In this document: positions 36,837-45,024 of the stretch, piece after piece
Layout: the number at the start of each line of letters is the position of its first letter
How positions within the stretch are numbered: position 1 is the stretch's first letter
Source of the DNA: Mesorhizobium sp. WSM3860
Lineage (GTDB): Bacteria > Pseudomonadota > Alphaproteobacteria > Rhizobiales > Rhizobiaceae
Length of the DNA: 64,000 nucleotides
NCBI RefSeq assembly: GCF_002294995.1
Contig: NZ_NSGF01000008.1
Span: 1-64,000 of the forward strand
Reading direction: 5' to 3'
Position numbers and translations under genes: made by a program
Notes under the pieces: model-generated
Told to the model about the DNA's origin: nothing
The model's input: the letters and a program-made list of their open reading frames with translations, nothing else
Database searches by the model: none

Positions 36837-36876
36837 CGGTGCCCTCGACACCCACATCGAGGGCGCCGTTTTCTTT
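36837..36876 (+). terminator. Rho-independent terminator of the RND operon
   Basis: CGGTGCCCTCGA pairs over twelve positions with TCGAGGGCGCCG (one G-T pair) around an eight-base loop, and TTTTCTTT follows. It lies 24 bases after the adaptor stop codon. Confidence 0.85.
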
Positions 36877-36920
36877 GCGCGCCTGCAACCCGGAAAAAAT
36901 CGATAGCCACCCTCTTGTTG

Positions 36921-36934
36921 GATTGTCGACAATC
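36921..36934. promoter_or_regulatory. Putative GntR operator (GATTGTCGACAATC)
   Basis: A perfect 14-base palindrome lies 37 bases before the start codon of the GntR gene at 36972. Its core TTGT-CG-ACAA has the FadR/FCD-type operator pattern also seen at 18414, here with a different centre. Autoregulation and control of the downstream enzyme and transporter are likely. Confidence 0.6.
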
Positions 36935-36971
36935 TGCTTGTCTTGCAGCCGGTTCATCCGGAGTGGCACAA

Positions 36972-37664
36972 ATGGCGAAGCTGGATTTCAGTCCGATCGC
37001 GGATACGACGCGCAGGGCCGAGATCGTCGCGCTGCTCAGGCGCGCCATTCTGACCGGCCAGTTGGAGCCTGGGCAGAAGCTCAACGAACTCCGCATCTCC
37101 GAGCAGATGCGGGTAAGCCGCGCGCCGCTGCGCGAGGCAATGCGCGAGCTGGTGCAGGAAGGCATCCTGACCAGCATTCCCTATGCCGGAACCTTCGTCG
37201 TCGACGTCGCCGCCAAGGACATCGTCGACGCCTATTCCCTCAACAAGGTGCTCGACGACTTCGCCATCGAGCTCGCCTGGCCGCAGCGCGACCAGCGCTT
37301 CTTCGACGAGCTAGACCGCCGCCACGACGCGGTGAAGCATGCGACGCGGGCGCTCGACACCACGCGCCAGATCGAGACGGCCCTGCAGCTGCACGGGCTG
37401 GTCTACGAGTGGGCCGACAATTCGGTGCTGCTGGAAACCTGGCAGCGGCTGACCAGCCGGCTGCAAATGTATTTTGCCCTGCACCAGCGTGCGCGCAACG
37501 AGCCGGTGCCGGCCGAGGACCTGCACGAAACCTATGTGGCGCTGCTCAAGGGCAAGGACATGCGCGCCGCCCAGCGCCATGCCCGCGAGCATATCGACAA
37601 CGATTTCGAGGCGCTTCTTGCCTATGCGCGCAGCCTCGAAAAGCGCGCATCGAAGGGCGCCTGA
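36972..37664 (+). CDS. GntR-family regulator, FCD domain
   Basis: A 230-residue regulator with a winged helix (about 15-80, containing LNELRISEQMRVSRAPLREA) and an FCD ligand domain. CGGAG precedes ATG 36972 by about eight bases; the open frame begins earlier, but the extra residues lie over the palindrome and are unlikely to be translated. It stands at the head of the enolase-superfamily and dipeptide-transporter genes, with 27 bases to the next gene, and probably senses the pathway substrate. Confidence 0.9.
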   Translation: MAKLDFSPIADTTRRAEIVALLRRAILTGQLEPGQKLNELRISEQMRVSRAPLREAMRELVQEGILTSIPYAGTFVVDVAAKDIVDAYSLNKVLDDFAIELAWPQRDQRFFDELDRRHDAVKHATRALDTTRQIETALQLHGLVYEWADNSVLLETWQRLTSRLQMYFALHQRARNEPVPAEDLHETYVALLKGKDMRAAQRHAREHIDNDFEALLAYARSLEKRASKGA

Positions 37665-37691
37665 CAAACCCGCGGACAAACGGACACAAAC

Positions 37692-38795
37692 GTGAAGATC
37701 AAGAGCATAAAAGCCTACCATGTCGTGCAGCCATTCGTGGACGGGCCCTACCGCATGTCCAAGGGGCGGGTCGCCGACTGTTTCGATGCGGTGATCGTCG
37801 CCGTCACTTCCGACACAGGCGTGACCGGCTGGGGCGAGATGGCGCCACTCGGTAATTTCTACTCGGCCGCGTTTCCGGCGGGAACCCGCGCGGGCGTGCC
37901 GGAGATCGCGCCGCATCTCATCGGCCATGACCCGCGCGGGCTGGCCGGCGTCGTCAGGTTGATGGACACGGTGTTCAAGGGCCATCCCTACGTCAAAGCC
38001 GCGCTTGATATGGCGTGCTGGGATCTCGCCGCCCGCGCAGCCGACGTGCCGCTGGTGACGATGCTCGGCGGCCGCGAGAGCGAGACGGCGGAACTTTACC
38101 GGGTCGTGACCCACGGCACGGTTGACCAGATGGCGGCGCTTGCCAAGCGCATCGTTGCCGAAGGCTACCACCGCCTGCAGGTCAAGGTCGGCGGCAATGT
38201 CCGCGACGATATCGAGCGAGTGAGCGCCGTCGCATCAGCCGTGCCGAAGGGCACGGTGATCTTCTGCGACGCCAATGCCGGCTGGACGCCTTATCAGGCG
38301 CGCCAGTTCGCCGATGCCACACGCGGCATCGACTACACATTTGAGCAGCCCTGCACGACGATCGAGGAGAATATGTCGGTCCGCCGCATGCTCGACAAGC
38401 CGATGGTGCTCGACGAATCCGTCACCTCGCTGGGTGAGATGCTGGAAATCCATCGCCGTGGCGCGGCCGATGGGCTGACGCTGAAGATCTCGCGCCTCGG
38501 CGGCGTGACGCAGACGCGGCTGATCCGCGACGTCGCCGTCGATCTCGGTTTCATGATCACCGTCGAGGACACCGGCGGCGCGGAGATCGACACCGCCGCG
38601 ATGGCGCATCTGTCGCTGTCGACACCGGAGGAGCGCCGTCTGCATGCCATCGCCTTCCACGAATGGGTGACGGTGCGCACCGCCGCCAACAAACCGCCGG
38701 TCGCGGGCAGCCGCATGGGCATTCCCGACGGCCCCGGGCTCGGCATCGAAGTCGTGCCGGACCTGCTCGGCAAGCCCTTCTTCGAGATCGGCTGA
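37692..38795 (+). CDS. Enolase-superfamily enzyme, MLE subgroup (possible hydroxyproline dehydratase/epimerase)
   Basis: The 367-residue protein has the capping domain and barrel of the mandelate racemase/muconate lactonising enzyme group. Metal ligands are in CDANAGW, FEQPC and VLDESVT, and the second barrel lysine is in LKISRLGG. The usual KxK motif reads QVK (LQVKVGG), so the first lysine is replaced by glutamine while the likely base is kept. The stretch AAFPAGTRAGVPEIAPHLIG resembles the cis-3-hydroxy-L-proline dehydratase cluster as I recall it. A proline-derivative substrate is therefore a guess, supported weakly by the dipeptide-type transporter encoded next. Confidence 0.78.
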   Translation: MKIKSIKAYHVVQPFVDGPYRMSKGRVADCFDAVIVAVTSDTGVTGWGEMAPLGNFYSAAFPAGTRAGVPEIAPHLIGHDPRGLAGVVRLMDTVFKGHPYVKAALDMACWDLAARAADVPLVTMLGGRESETAELYRVVTHGTVDQMAALAKRIVAEGYHRLQVKVGGNVRDDIERVSAVASAVPKGTVIFCDANAGWTPYQARQFADATRGIDYTFEQPCTTIEENMSVRRMLDKPMVLDESVTSLGEMLEIHRRGAADGLTLKISRLGGVTQTRLIRDVAVDLGFMITVEDTGGAEIDTAAMAHLSLSTPEERRLHAIAFHEWVTVRTAANKPPVAGSRMGIPDGPGLGIEVVPDLLGKPFFEIG

Positions 38796-39117
38796 GATGA
38801 AGATCGGGAGCAGCGCGGCAACGCCGATCGGGCTAGCAGGCTTTTCGCTGACCTGAACTGGGAGATCGTCAAAAGGAAAGGAGACCGGCAAATATCCGAG
38901 GCGGCCACGATTTCGATCGGGACCGCACGACCGAGTTGGGCATGCATCAAGAAAATCTGACCTTTCCGCTTCAAGGAGCGGATGGACCGGACCAAACTGC
39001 ATGTTACAGTTCGTTCGACTGAATTCTTGACGATGGCCGGGACCGGAGAACTCCACGGAACGTCGTCAACCGGAATGCACTCGCCAACCACAAGAACTGG
39101 GGAAAGGGTTTAGACCC
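38796..39117 (+). other. Intergenic region between the enolase-type gene and the binding-protein gene
   Basis: This 322-base stretch has no convincing gene on either strand. A good ribosome binding site (GGGGAAAGGG) sits near its end, before ATG 39118. No terminator hairpin or clear promoter could be identified by eye, so the two genes may be co-transcribed or have separate promoters. Confidence 0.4.
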
Positions 39118-40782
39118 ATGAGCAAGAACTACCGCGTTCTCGATCTAATCCGGCGCAACCGCACGCCGCTCGAAAATCACCTCATCGACGGCCTCATCGA
39201 CGGCCGCGTCAGCCGCCGCGATTTCGTGCGCCACGGCAGCCTGCTCGGCCTGTCGCTGCCGCTTCTCGGCCGCATCGGCGTGGCCGCCGGCTTCGGTGCC
39301 GCGCCCTCGCTTGCCCGCGCCCAGGGCGCGCCGGGCGCCACCATCCGCGTCGGCAGCAGCGTGCCGGCCGCAGCGATCGACCCGGTCACCATCGCCGACG
39401 CCGGCGGCCTGCTCGTCATGCAGCAGGTCGCCGAATTCCTCTGCGTCGACGGTCCCGACCTGGTGCTCAAGCCGGCGCTGGCCGAAAGCTGGAAGCCGAA
39501 TGCCGATGGCTCGGTGTGGACCTTCACGCTGCGCAAGGGCGTCAAGTTCCACTCAGGCGGCGAGATGAAGGCCGAGGACGTGGTGGCCAGCATCGACCGG
39601 CTTGCCGACCCCGCCAACTCCTCCAACGCGCTCTCGGTGTTCAGCGGCATCCTCTCGAAGGGCGCCAGCAAGAAGGTCGACGACTACACGGTGGAATTCC
39701 ACCTCGACGCGCCGAACGGCAACTTCCCCTACATGCTGTCGTCCGACAACTACAACGCCGTCATCATCCCGGCGAGCTACAAGGGCGATTACGAAAAGAG
39801 CTTCGACGGCACCGGACCCTTCAAGCTGGAGAAGTACACGCCCAAAGTCGGCGCCTCCTTCGTTCGCAATGAGAACTACTGGGGCGAAAAGGCCCTGCCG
39901 GAGCGCACCGAATTCACCTTCTTCACCGACATCCAGCCGCAGATCCTGGCGCTGCAGGGCGGCCAGATCGACATCATCAATCAGATGCCGGTGCTGGCGG
40001 GCGTCGCCGTCCTCAACGATCCGAACGTCAACGTCCTCAGCCTGAAATCGTCCGCGCATCAGCAACTGCATCTGCGCTGCGACGACGGTCCGATGAAGGA
40101 TCCGCGGGTACGCCGCGCCATTGCGCTCAGCATCGATCGCAAGAAGTTGGTCGCCGGCCTGATGAAGGGCCGTGCCCAGGAAGGCAATGACAGCCCGTTC
40201 GCCGGGGTCTATCCGTCGACGGATACCAGCGTGCCGCAGCGCGAGCAGGACATCGCGCAGGCCAAGCAGCTGATGGAGGCGGCCGGCGCCGGCAAGGGGT
40301 TCAAGATAACGCTGACCACCGAGCGCTATCTGGAAATCCCCGAATACGCGCAGCTGATCCAGAACTGGGTCAAGGAGATCGGCATCGAGCTCGAGCTCAA
40401 CATCCTCGACCAGAGCGCCTATTACGGCGATGCGGTGTTCGGCAAATCGAACTGGCTGGATTCGGTGATGGGCATCACCGACTACGGCCACCGCGGCGTG
40501 CCGAACGTCTATCTCGCGGCGCCGCTGAAGAGCGAGGGCACCTGGAATGCCGCGCATTTCAAGAACAAGGACTATGACCAGCTGGCGACCAGCTACATCG
40601 CGGCCCTCGACCTCGAGGCGCAGAAGGCTGCAGCCGGCAAGATCCAGAAGCTGCTGCTCGAGGAAACGCCGGTGATCTTCGGCTATTTCTACGACTACCT
40701 GACGGCTACGGCGAAAGGCGTGGCGGGCGTGCAGCCCACCGCCATGTCGCAGCTGTTCCTCGAAAAGGCTTCGAAAGGCTGA
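39118..40782 (+). CDS. Dipeptide/oligopeptide-type ABC substrate-binding protein
   Basis: The 554-residue protein belongs to the SBP_bac_5 family (DppA/OppA). It has a twin-arginine-type export signal: the region DGRVSRRDFVRHGSLLGLSL holds the RR motif and the hydrophobic core follows, ending at ARAQG. Family stretches include LAESWKPNADGSVWTFTLR, GVKFHSGGEMKAEDV and a central RVRRAIALSIDRKKL. Ligands of this family include peptides, nickel, opines and amino acid betaines. It is the first gene of a four-gene transporter set. Confidence 0.92.
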   Translation: MSKNYRVLDLIRRNRTPLENHLIDGLIDGRVSRRDFVRHGSLLGLSLPLLGRIGVAAGFGAAPSLARAQGAPGATIRVGSSVPAAAIDPVTIADAGGLLVMQQVAEFLCVDGPDLVLKPALAESWKPNADGSVWTFTLRKGVKFHSGGEMKAEDVVASIDRLADPANSSNALSVFSGILSKGASKKVDDYTVEFHLDAPNGNFPYMLSSDNYNAVIIPASYKGDYEKSFDGTGPFKLEKYTPKVGASFVRNENYWGEKALPERTEFTFFTDIQPQILALQGGQIDIINQMPVLAGVAVLNDPNVNVLSLKSSAHQQLHLRCDDGPMKDPRVRRAIALSIDRKKLVAGLMKGRAQEGNDSPFAGVYPSTDTSVPQREQDIAQAKQLMEAAGAGKGFKITLTTERYLEIPEYAQLIQNWVKEIGIELELNILDQSAYYGDAVFGKSNWLDSVMGITDYGHRGVPNVYLAAPLKSEGTWNAAHFKNKDYDQLATSYIAALDLEAQKAAAGKIQKLLLEETPVIFGYFYDYLTATAKGVAGVQPTAMSQLFLEKASKG

Positions 40783-40808
40783 CGCGAGAGAGCAAGCTTA
40801 TCCGTGAC

Positions 40809-40834
40809 AGCCGGCTCTCGACGGAGGGCCGGCT
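40809..40834 (+). promoter_or_regulatory. Intercistronic stem-loop between binding protein and permease
   Basis: AGCCGGC (40809-40815) pairs perfectly with GCCGGCT (40828-40834) around a twelve-base loop; no T-run follows. It lies in the 70-base gap after the binding-protein gene and may stabilise the upstream message, as in other importer operons. Confidence 0.45.
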
Positions 40835-40852
40835 CCAATAGGAGTATTCGCC

Positions 40853-41806
40853 ATCCTCGGCTTCCTCATCCGGCGCCTGGCTCTGTCGCTCGTGACGCTG
40901 TTCCTGCTCAGCGTCATGGTGTTCCTGGGCGGCCAGGTGCTGCCCGGCAATGTCGGGCGCGCGATATTGGGGCCGTTTGCCGACCAGCGTGCCGTCGACG
41001 CGCTCAACCACTCGCTCGGCGTCGACCGGCCGCTGCTCGTCCAATACGGAAGCTGGATCTGGAACTTCCTCCATGGCGACATGGGCACGTCCTACATTTT
41101 TCGCGCGCCTGTGGCGCCCTTCGTCATCGACGCGCTGGGCAATTCGATGAAGCTGGCGCTTGTCGCCTTCGTGCTGGTGGTGCCGATCGGCATCCTCGGC
41201 GGCGTGATCGCCGCGCTCAACCTCAACCGGCCGCTCGACCGCATCATCAGTCTCGGCGGATTGTCGGTGACGGTGCTGCCGGAGTTCGTCACCGGCATCA
41301 TCCTGATCCTGATCTTCGGCGTCTGGCTGCGCTGGCTGCCGATCGCGGCGGCCTGGCCGAAGGGTGCCGGCTTCTTCACCCAGCTCTATTATCTCATCCT
41401 GCCGTCGCTGCCGCTGTTTCTGGTGCTGTTCGGCTATATCGCTCGCATGGCGCGGTCGGGGATGATCGAGGCGCTCGATTCCGACTATACGCGCACCGCG
41501 GTGCTTAAAGGTCTGCCGTGGCGCACGGTGATCTGGCGCCATGTGCTGCGCAACGCGCTATTGCCGACCATCACCGTCATCGCAACCCAGACCGGCTATC
41601 TCATCGGCGGCCTTGTCGTGATCGAGACGCTGTTCCGCTACCAGGGCATCGGCTCGCTGATCTTCACCGCCGCGCGCGGCAAGGATTTTCCGATGCTCGA
41701 GGCCGGCATCCTCACCATCGGCATCGTCTATGCGGTGGCCACATTGATCGCCGATTTCCTCTATTCGGTGCTCAATCCGCGCATCCGGCTGGGAGCGGAG
41801 CAATGA
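40853..41806 (+). CDS. Dipeptide-type ABC permease (DppB), apparent ATC start codon
   Basis: The protein has six hydrophobic segments and the DppB-type features LGVDRPLLVQYGSWIWNFLHGDMG and TAVLKGLPWRTVIWRHVLRNALLP. In frame, after the stop at 40805, there is no ATG, GTG or TTG until GTG 40892, which would cut off the conserved FLIRRLALSLVT start of the first membrane helix and has no ribosome binding site. GGAG at 40841-40844 is ideally spaced for ATC 40853 (ILGFLIRRLA, 317 residues). Either ATC is a rare initiator or an ATG has been miscalled. The stop overlaps the next start (ATGA). Confidence 0.85.
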   Translation: MLGFLIRRLALSLVTLFLLSVMVFLGGQVLPGNVGRAILGPFADQRAVDALNHSLGVDRPLLVQYGSWIWNFLHGDMGTSYIFRAPVAPFVIDALGNSMKLALVAFVLVVPIGILGGVIAALNLNRPLDRIISLGGLSVTVLPEFVTGIILILIFGVWLRWLPIAAAWPKGAGFFTQLYYLILPSLPLFLVLFGYIARMARSGMIEALDSDYTRTAVLKGLPWRTVIWRHVLRNALLPTITVIATQTGYLIGGLVVIETLFRYQGIGSLIFTAARGKDFPMLEAGILTIGIVYAVATLIADFLYSVLNPRIRLGAEQ

Positions 41807-42687
41807 GCGCTACAGACACACCCGCGAACCTGCCAACGCCGGACGCCGCGACACAGCGCAGCCCCTGGGGCGAGGTGCTGCATTCGTTGCTGCGATCGGG
41901 AACCTTCCTGACCGGGCTCGGCATCGTCCTGTTCTGGATCGTCTGCGCGCTGTTCGGCGAGCATTTCGTGCCTTACGATCCGCTTGCCGACGACATCATC
42001 AACGCGCTGGCGCCGCCGTCGGCCGAGCACTGGTTCGGCACCGACCAGATCGGCCGCGATGTCTTCTCGCGCGTCATCGTCGGCTCGCGCGATATCCTGA
42101 CGGTGGCGCCTTTGGCCACCATCCTGGCGACCATCGCCGGCACCGCGCTCGGCCTCCTCATCGGTTATTTCCGCGGCATCGTCGACGACGTCGTCAGCCG
42201 CGTGCTTGAAGCCTTCATGGCGATCCCGGTGGTGATCATCGCACTGCTCGCCATCGTCGCGCTCGGCACCTCCAAGATCACCGTCATCGTCGTCATCGGC
42301 TTGAGCTTCGCACCGATCATCGCCCGCACCGTGCGTTCGGCGGTGCTGGCCGAGCGTGAGCTGGACTATGTCGCGGCAGCAAAGCTTCGCCACGAAGGCG
42401 CGCTGCACACGATGTTCGTCGAGATCCTGCCCAACGTCATCCCGCCGATCCTGGTCGAGACGACGGTGCGGCTGGGCTATGCGATCTTCGCCGTTGCCAC
42501 GCTCTCCTTCATGGGCTTCGGCATCCAGCCGCCCTCGCCCGACTGGGGGCTCTCGATCTCCAGCAATTACGGCATGATCGGCGGCGGCTTCTGGTGGACG
42601 GTGCTGTTCGACGCGCTGGCGATCGCCTCGCTGGTGATCGGGGTCAACCTGGTGGCCGACGGCGTCCATGGAGCGTTCAATGACTGA
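41803..42687 (+). CDS. Dipeptide-type ABC permease (DppC)
   Basis: A 294-residue protein with a soluble N-terminus (MSATDTPANLPTPDAATQRS), then an N-terminal membrane helix, the extracytoplasmic stretch HWFGTDQIGRDVFSRVIVGSR typical of DppC, and a five-helix transport domain with AAKLRHEGALHTMFVEILPN. ATG 41803 overlaps the DppB-type stop. It pairs with DppB in the channel. Confidence 0.93.
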   Translation: MSATDTPANLPTPDAATQRSPWGEVLHSLLRSGTFLTGLGIVLFWIVCALFGEHFVPYDPLADDIINALAPPSAEHWFGTDQIGRDVFSRVIVGSRDILTVAPLATILATIAGTALGLLIGYFRGIVDDVVSRVLEAFMAIPVVIIALLAIVALGTSKITVIVVIGLSFAPIIARTVRSAVLAERELDYVAAAKLRHEGALHTMFVEILPNVIPPILVETTVRLGYAIFAVATLSFMGFGIQPPSPDWGLSISSNYGMIGGGFWWTVLFDALAIASLVIGVNLVADGVHGAFND

Positions 42688-44701
42688 CAGGAACGCGCTC
42701 GAGCTCAACGATCTCTCGGTCGCCTATCGCGTCGGCGGCCGCAACCGGGCGGTGCTGCGCAATGTCAGCTTCAAGATCGGCCGCGGCGAGGCCTATGGGC
42801 TGGTCGGCGAATCCGGCTGCGGCAAATCCACCGCGGCGCTGTCGGTGGTTCGCTACCTGCCGCGCAACGGCTCGATCACCGGCGGCTCGATCGCGCTCGA
42901 CGGCCAGGATGTGATGAAGCTCGATGCCGAGGCGCTCAGACGCGCCCGCGCGGAAAGCGTCTCCATGGTCTATCAGGATCCCGGAAAGGCGCTGAATCCG
43001 TCACTGCGCATCGGCCGCCAGTTGACCGAGATCTTCGAGCTTGCCGGCATGTCGGGACAGGCGGCGAGCGACAAGGCGATCGCGATGCTGAATCTTGTGC
43101 GCATCTCGGATCCGGCCAGCGTCATGCAGCGCTACCCGCACCAGCTTTCCGGCGGCATGCAGCAGCGCGTGGCGATCGCCATGGCCTTGGCCAACGATCC
43201 TTCGATGCTGATCCTCGACGAGCCGACGACCGGTCTCGACGCCACGGTCGAAGCCGAAGTGCTCGACCTGATCGCGCAGTTGCGCCGCGAGCTTTCAGCC
43301 TCAATCCTGTTCATCAGCCACAACCTCGCCGTGGTCTCCAACATGTGCGACCGGGTCGGCGTGCTCTATGCCGGCATGCTGGTCGAGGAAGGCTCGACGA
43401 AGGACGTGTTCAACGATCCGCGCCATCCATACACGGTGGCGCTGCTGCGCTGCCTGCCGCGTGGCGGCCAGCGCAAGGATCAGGGCCGGCTCGACACCAT
43501 CCCCGGCTTCTTGCCCGGCATCGGCGCTACGATCGTCGGCTGCGCCTTCGCCGACCGCTGCGCGCTGGCGACGGAGCGCTGCCGCAGCGAGGCGCCGCCG
43601 CTCTATGAGCTTGGAGGCGGCCGGCTGTCGCGCTGCCACTATCACGACAAGGCGCAGTCGCTGCCGCGCGCGACACCCGCCGAGATTGCCGCCGTCGCGC
43701 CGAAGCAGGCACCGCCCGTGCTGCAGGTCGAGGGGCTGAACAAAACTTATGCCAGCCATGGCCGTCCGCTGAGGGCGGTGAAGGATGTCTCGGTCAGCCT
43801 GCGGCCCGGCGAGACGCTCGGGTTGGTCGGCGAATCCGGCAGCGGCAAGACCACTTTCGCGAGGCTGCTGCTTGGCCTGGTGCCGCCGGACGAAGGCGGC
43901 AGCATCGAACTCGAGGGCAAGCAGTTGGCGCCGCGGCTCGCCAGCCGCTCGGAGGACCAGGTCAAGGCGGTGCAGATCGTCTTCCAGAATCCGGACTCGG
44001 CGCTCAACCGCTCGCATTCGATACGGCATATTCTCAGCCGCGCTTTGAAGCGGCTGGGCGGGCTCACCGGCAAGACGCTGGACACGCGGCTCGAGGAACT
44101 CGTCCGCTCGGTGCGGCTCACCGACCGGCATCTCGCGGTCAAGCCGCGGCAGCTCTCGGGCGGGCTGAAGCAGCGCGTGGCGATCGCGCGCGCCTTCGCC
44201 GGCGATCCGCGCATCGTCGTCTGCGACGAGCCGACTTCGGCGCTTGACGTGTCGGTGCAGGCGGCGATCCTCAACCTTTTGGCCGACCTGCAGTCGAAGC
44301 AGGATGTCAGCTACATCTTCATCTCGCACGACCTCGGCGTGGTGCGCTATCTCTCCGACAAGATCGCGGTGCTCTATCTCGGCCGCATCATGGAGTTGGG
44401 GCCCTCGGAAGCGGTGTTTTCCGGCCCGCACCACCCGTACACCGAAGCACTGCTGTCGGCGGTACCGAAACTCGATCGCATGGAGAGCGGGCGCATCCGC
44501 CTCGACGGCGAAATCCCGAGCGCCGCCAACCCGCCGACGGGCTGCGTCTTCCACACGAGATGCCCGCGCAAGATCGGCGCGATCTGCGAGACGCAGGAGC
44601 CGCAACTTTCCGAGGCCGAGCCCGGGCACACCATCCGCTGCCATATTCCTTTTGCGGAACTGGCAAGGCTGCAGAAGCCGAAGGCCGTGGAGCCGGCGTG
44701 A
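42680..44701 (+). CDS. Fused dipeptide-type ABC ATPase (DppD-DppF fusion)
   Basis: The 673-residue protein carries two complete ABC domains in one chain. The N-terminal one has GLVGESGCGKSTAALSV, LSGGMQQRVAIAMALA and LILDEPTTGLD; the C-terminal one has GLVGESGSGKTTFARLL, LSGGLKQRVAIARAFA and VVCDEPTSALDVS. Each is followed by an oligopeptide-type C-terminal extension with cysteines (CAFADRCALATERC and CVFHTRCPRKIGAIC) that may bind an iron-sulphur cluster, as in DppD-like proteins. ATG 42680 follows GGAG by six bases and overlaps the permease end by eight bases; ATG 42668 is the alternative. Confidence 0.94.
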   Translation: MTDRNALELNDLSVAYRVGGRNRAVLRNVSFKIGRGEAYGLVGESGCGKSTAALSVVRYLPRNGSITGGSIALDGQDVMKLDAEALRRARAESVSMVYQDPGKALNPSLRIGRQLTEIFELAGMSGQAASDKAIAMLNLVRISDPASVMQRYPHQLSGGMQQRVAIAMALANDPSMLILDEPTTGLDATVEAEVLDLIAQLRRELSASILFISHNLAVVSNMCDRVGVLYAGMLVEEGSTKDVFNDPRHPYTVALLRCLPRGGQRKDQGRLDTIPGFLPGIGATIVGCAFADRCALATERCRSEAPPLYELGGGRLSRCHYHDKAQSLPRATPAEIAAVAPKQAPPVLQVEGLNKTYASHGRPLRAVKDVSVSLRPGETLGLVGESGSGKTTFARLLLGLVPPDEGGSIELEGKQLAPRLASRSEDQVKAVQIVFQNPDSALNRSHSIRHILSRALKRLGGLTGKTLDTRLEELVRSVRLTDRHLAVKPRQLSGGLKQRVAIARAFAGDPRIVVCDEPTSALDVSVQAAILNLLADLQSKQDVSYIFISHDLGVVRYLSDKIAVLYLGRIMELGPSEAVFSGPHHPYTEALLSAVPKLDRMESGRIRLDGEIPSAANPPTGCVFHTRCPRKIGAICETQEPQLSEAEPGHTIRCHIPFAELARLQKPKAVEPA

Positions 44702-45024
44702 TCGCCGCCAGAATGCGGCGCGTCTGCTGGATTGGCTGCGCCGACGGCGGCGCAGGGCGGCAGCGCTCTGACACTGTCGCGCTCCTCCCTTAGCGACGTC
44801 TACAACGCCTGCCGGGCGGCAACCTCGTCTCGAACCGTCCGTAGGGGTCCTTGCGCCTCTCTATGCTGCCCGACATCACCCGCCCCGCATTGTCTCGGAG
44901 TCTTCGCCCGGCTGTTTCCTGAGCAGACCACCGAAATCCCGGTTGAAATATTTTTCAAATACAAATAGGAATGTTCAAAAGGTGATCGCGGCGCACTGGC
45001 GCGCCAAGGACCGGAGGAAGCGAC
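44702..45024 (+). other. Intergenic control region upstream of the COG4091 dehydrogenase
   Basis: This 323-base stretch holds no convincing gene. Its last 90 bases are AT-rich and contain TTGAAATATTTTTCAA at 44943-44958, a perfect inverted repeat (TTGAAA/TTTCAA), and a further TGTTCAAAA just downstream. CGGAGGAAG is the ribosome binding site for ATG 45025. The first two thirds are GC-rich and show nothing recognisable. Confidence 0.5.
44943..44958. promoter_or_regulatory. Putative SorC/DeoR-type operator (TTGAAA-N4-TTTCAA)
   Basis: The inverted repeat TTGAAATATTTTTCAA lies about 70 bases before the dehydrogenase start. SorC-family regulators such as B. subtilis DeoR recognise TTGAA/TTCAA-type palindromes, and a SorC gene is located at 47960. 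A related repeat lies upstream of the transporter gene at 49135. Confidence 0.5.
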
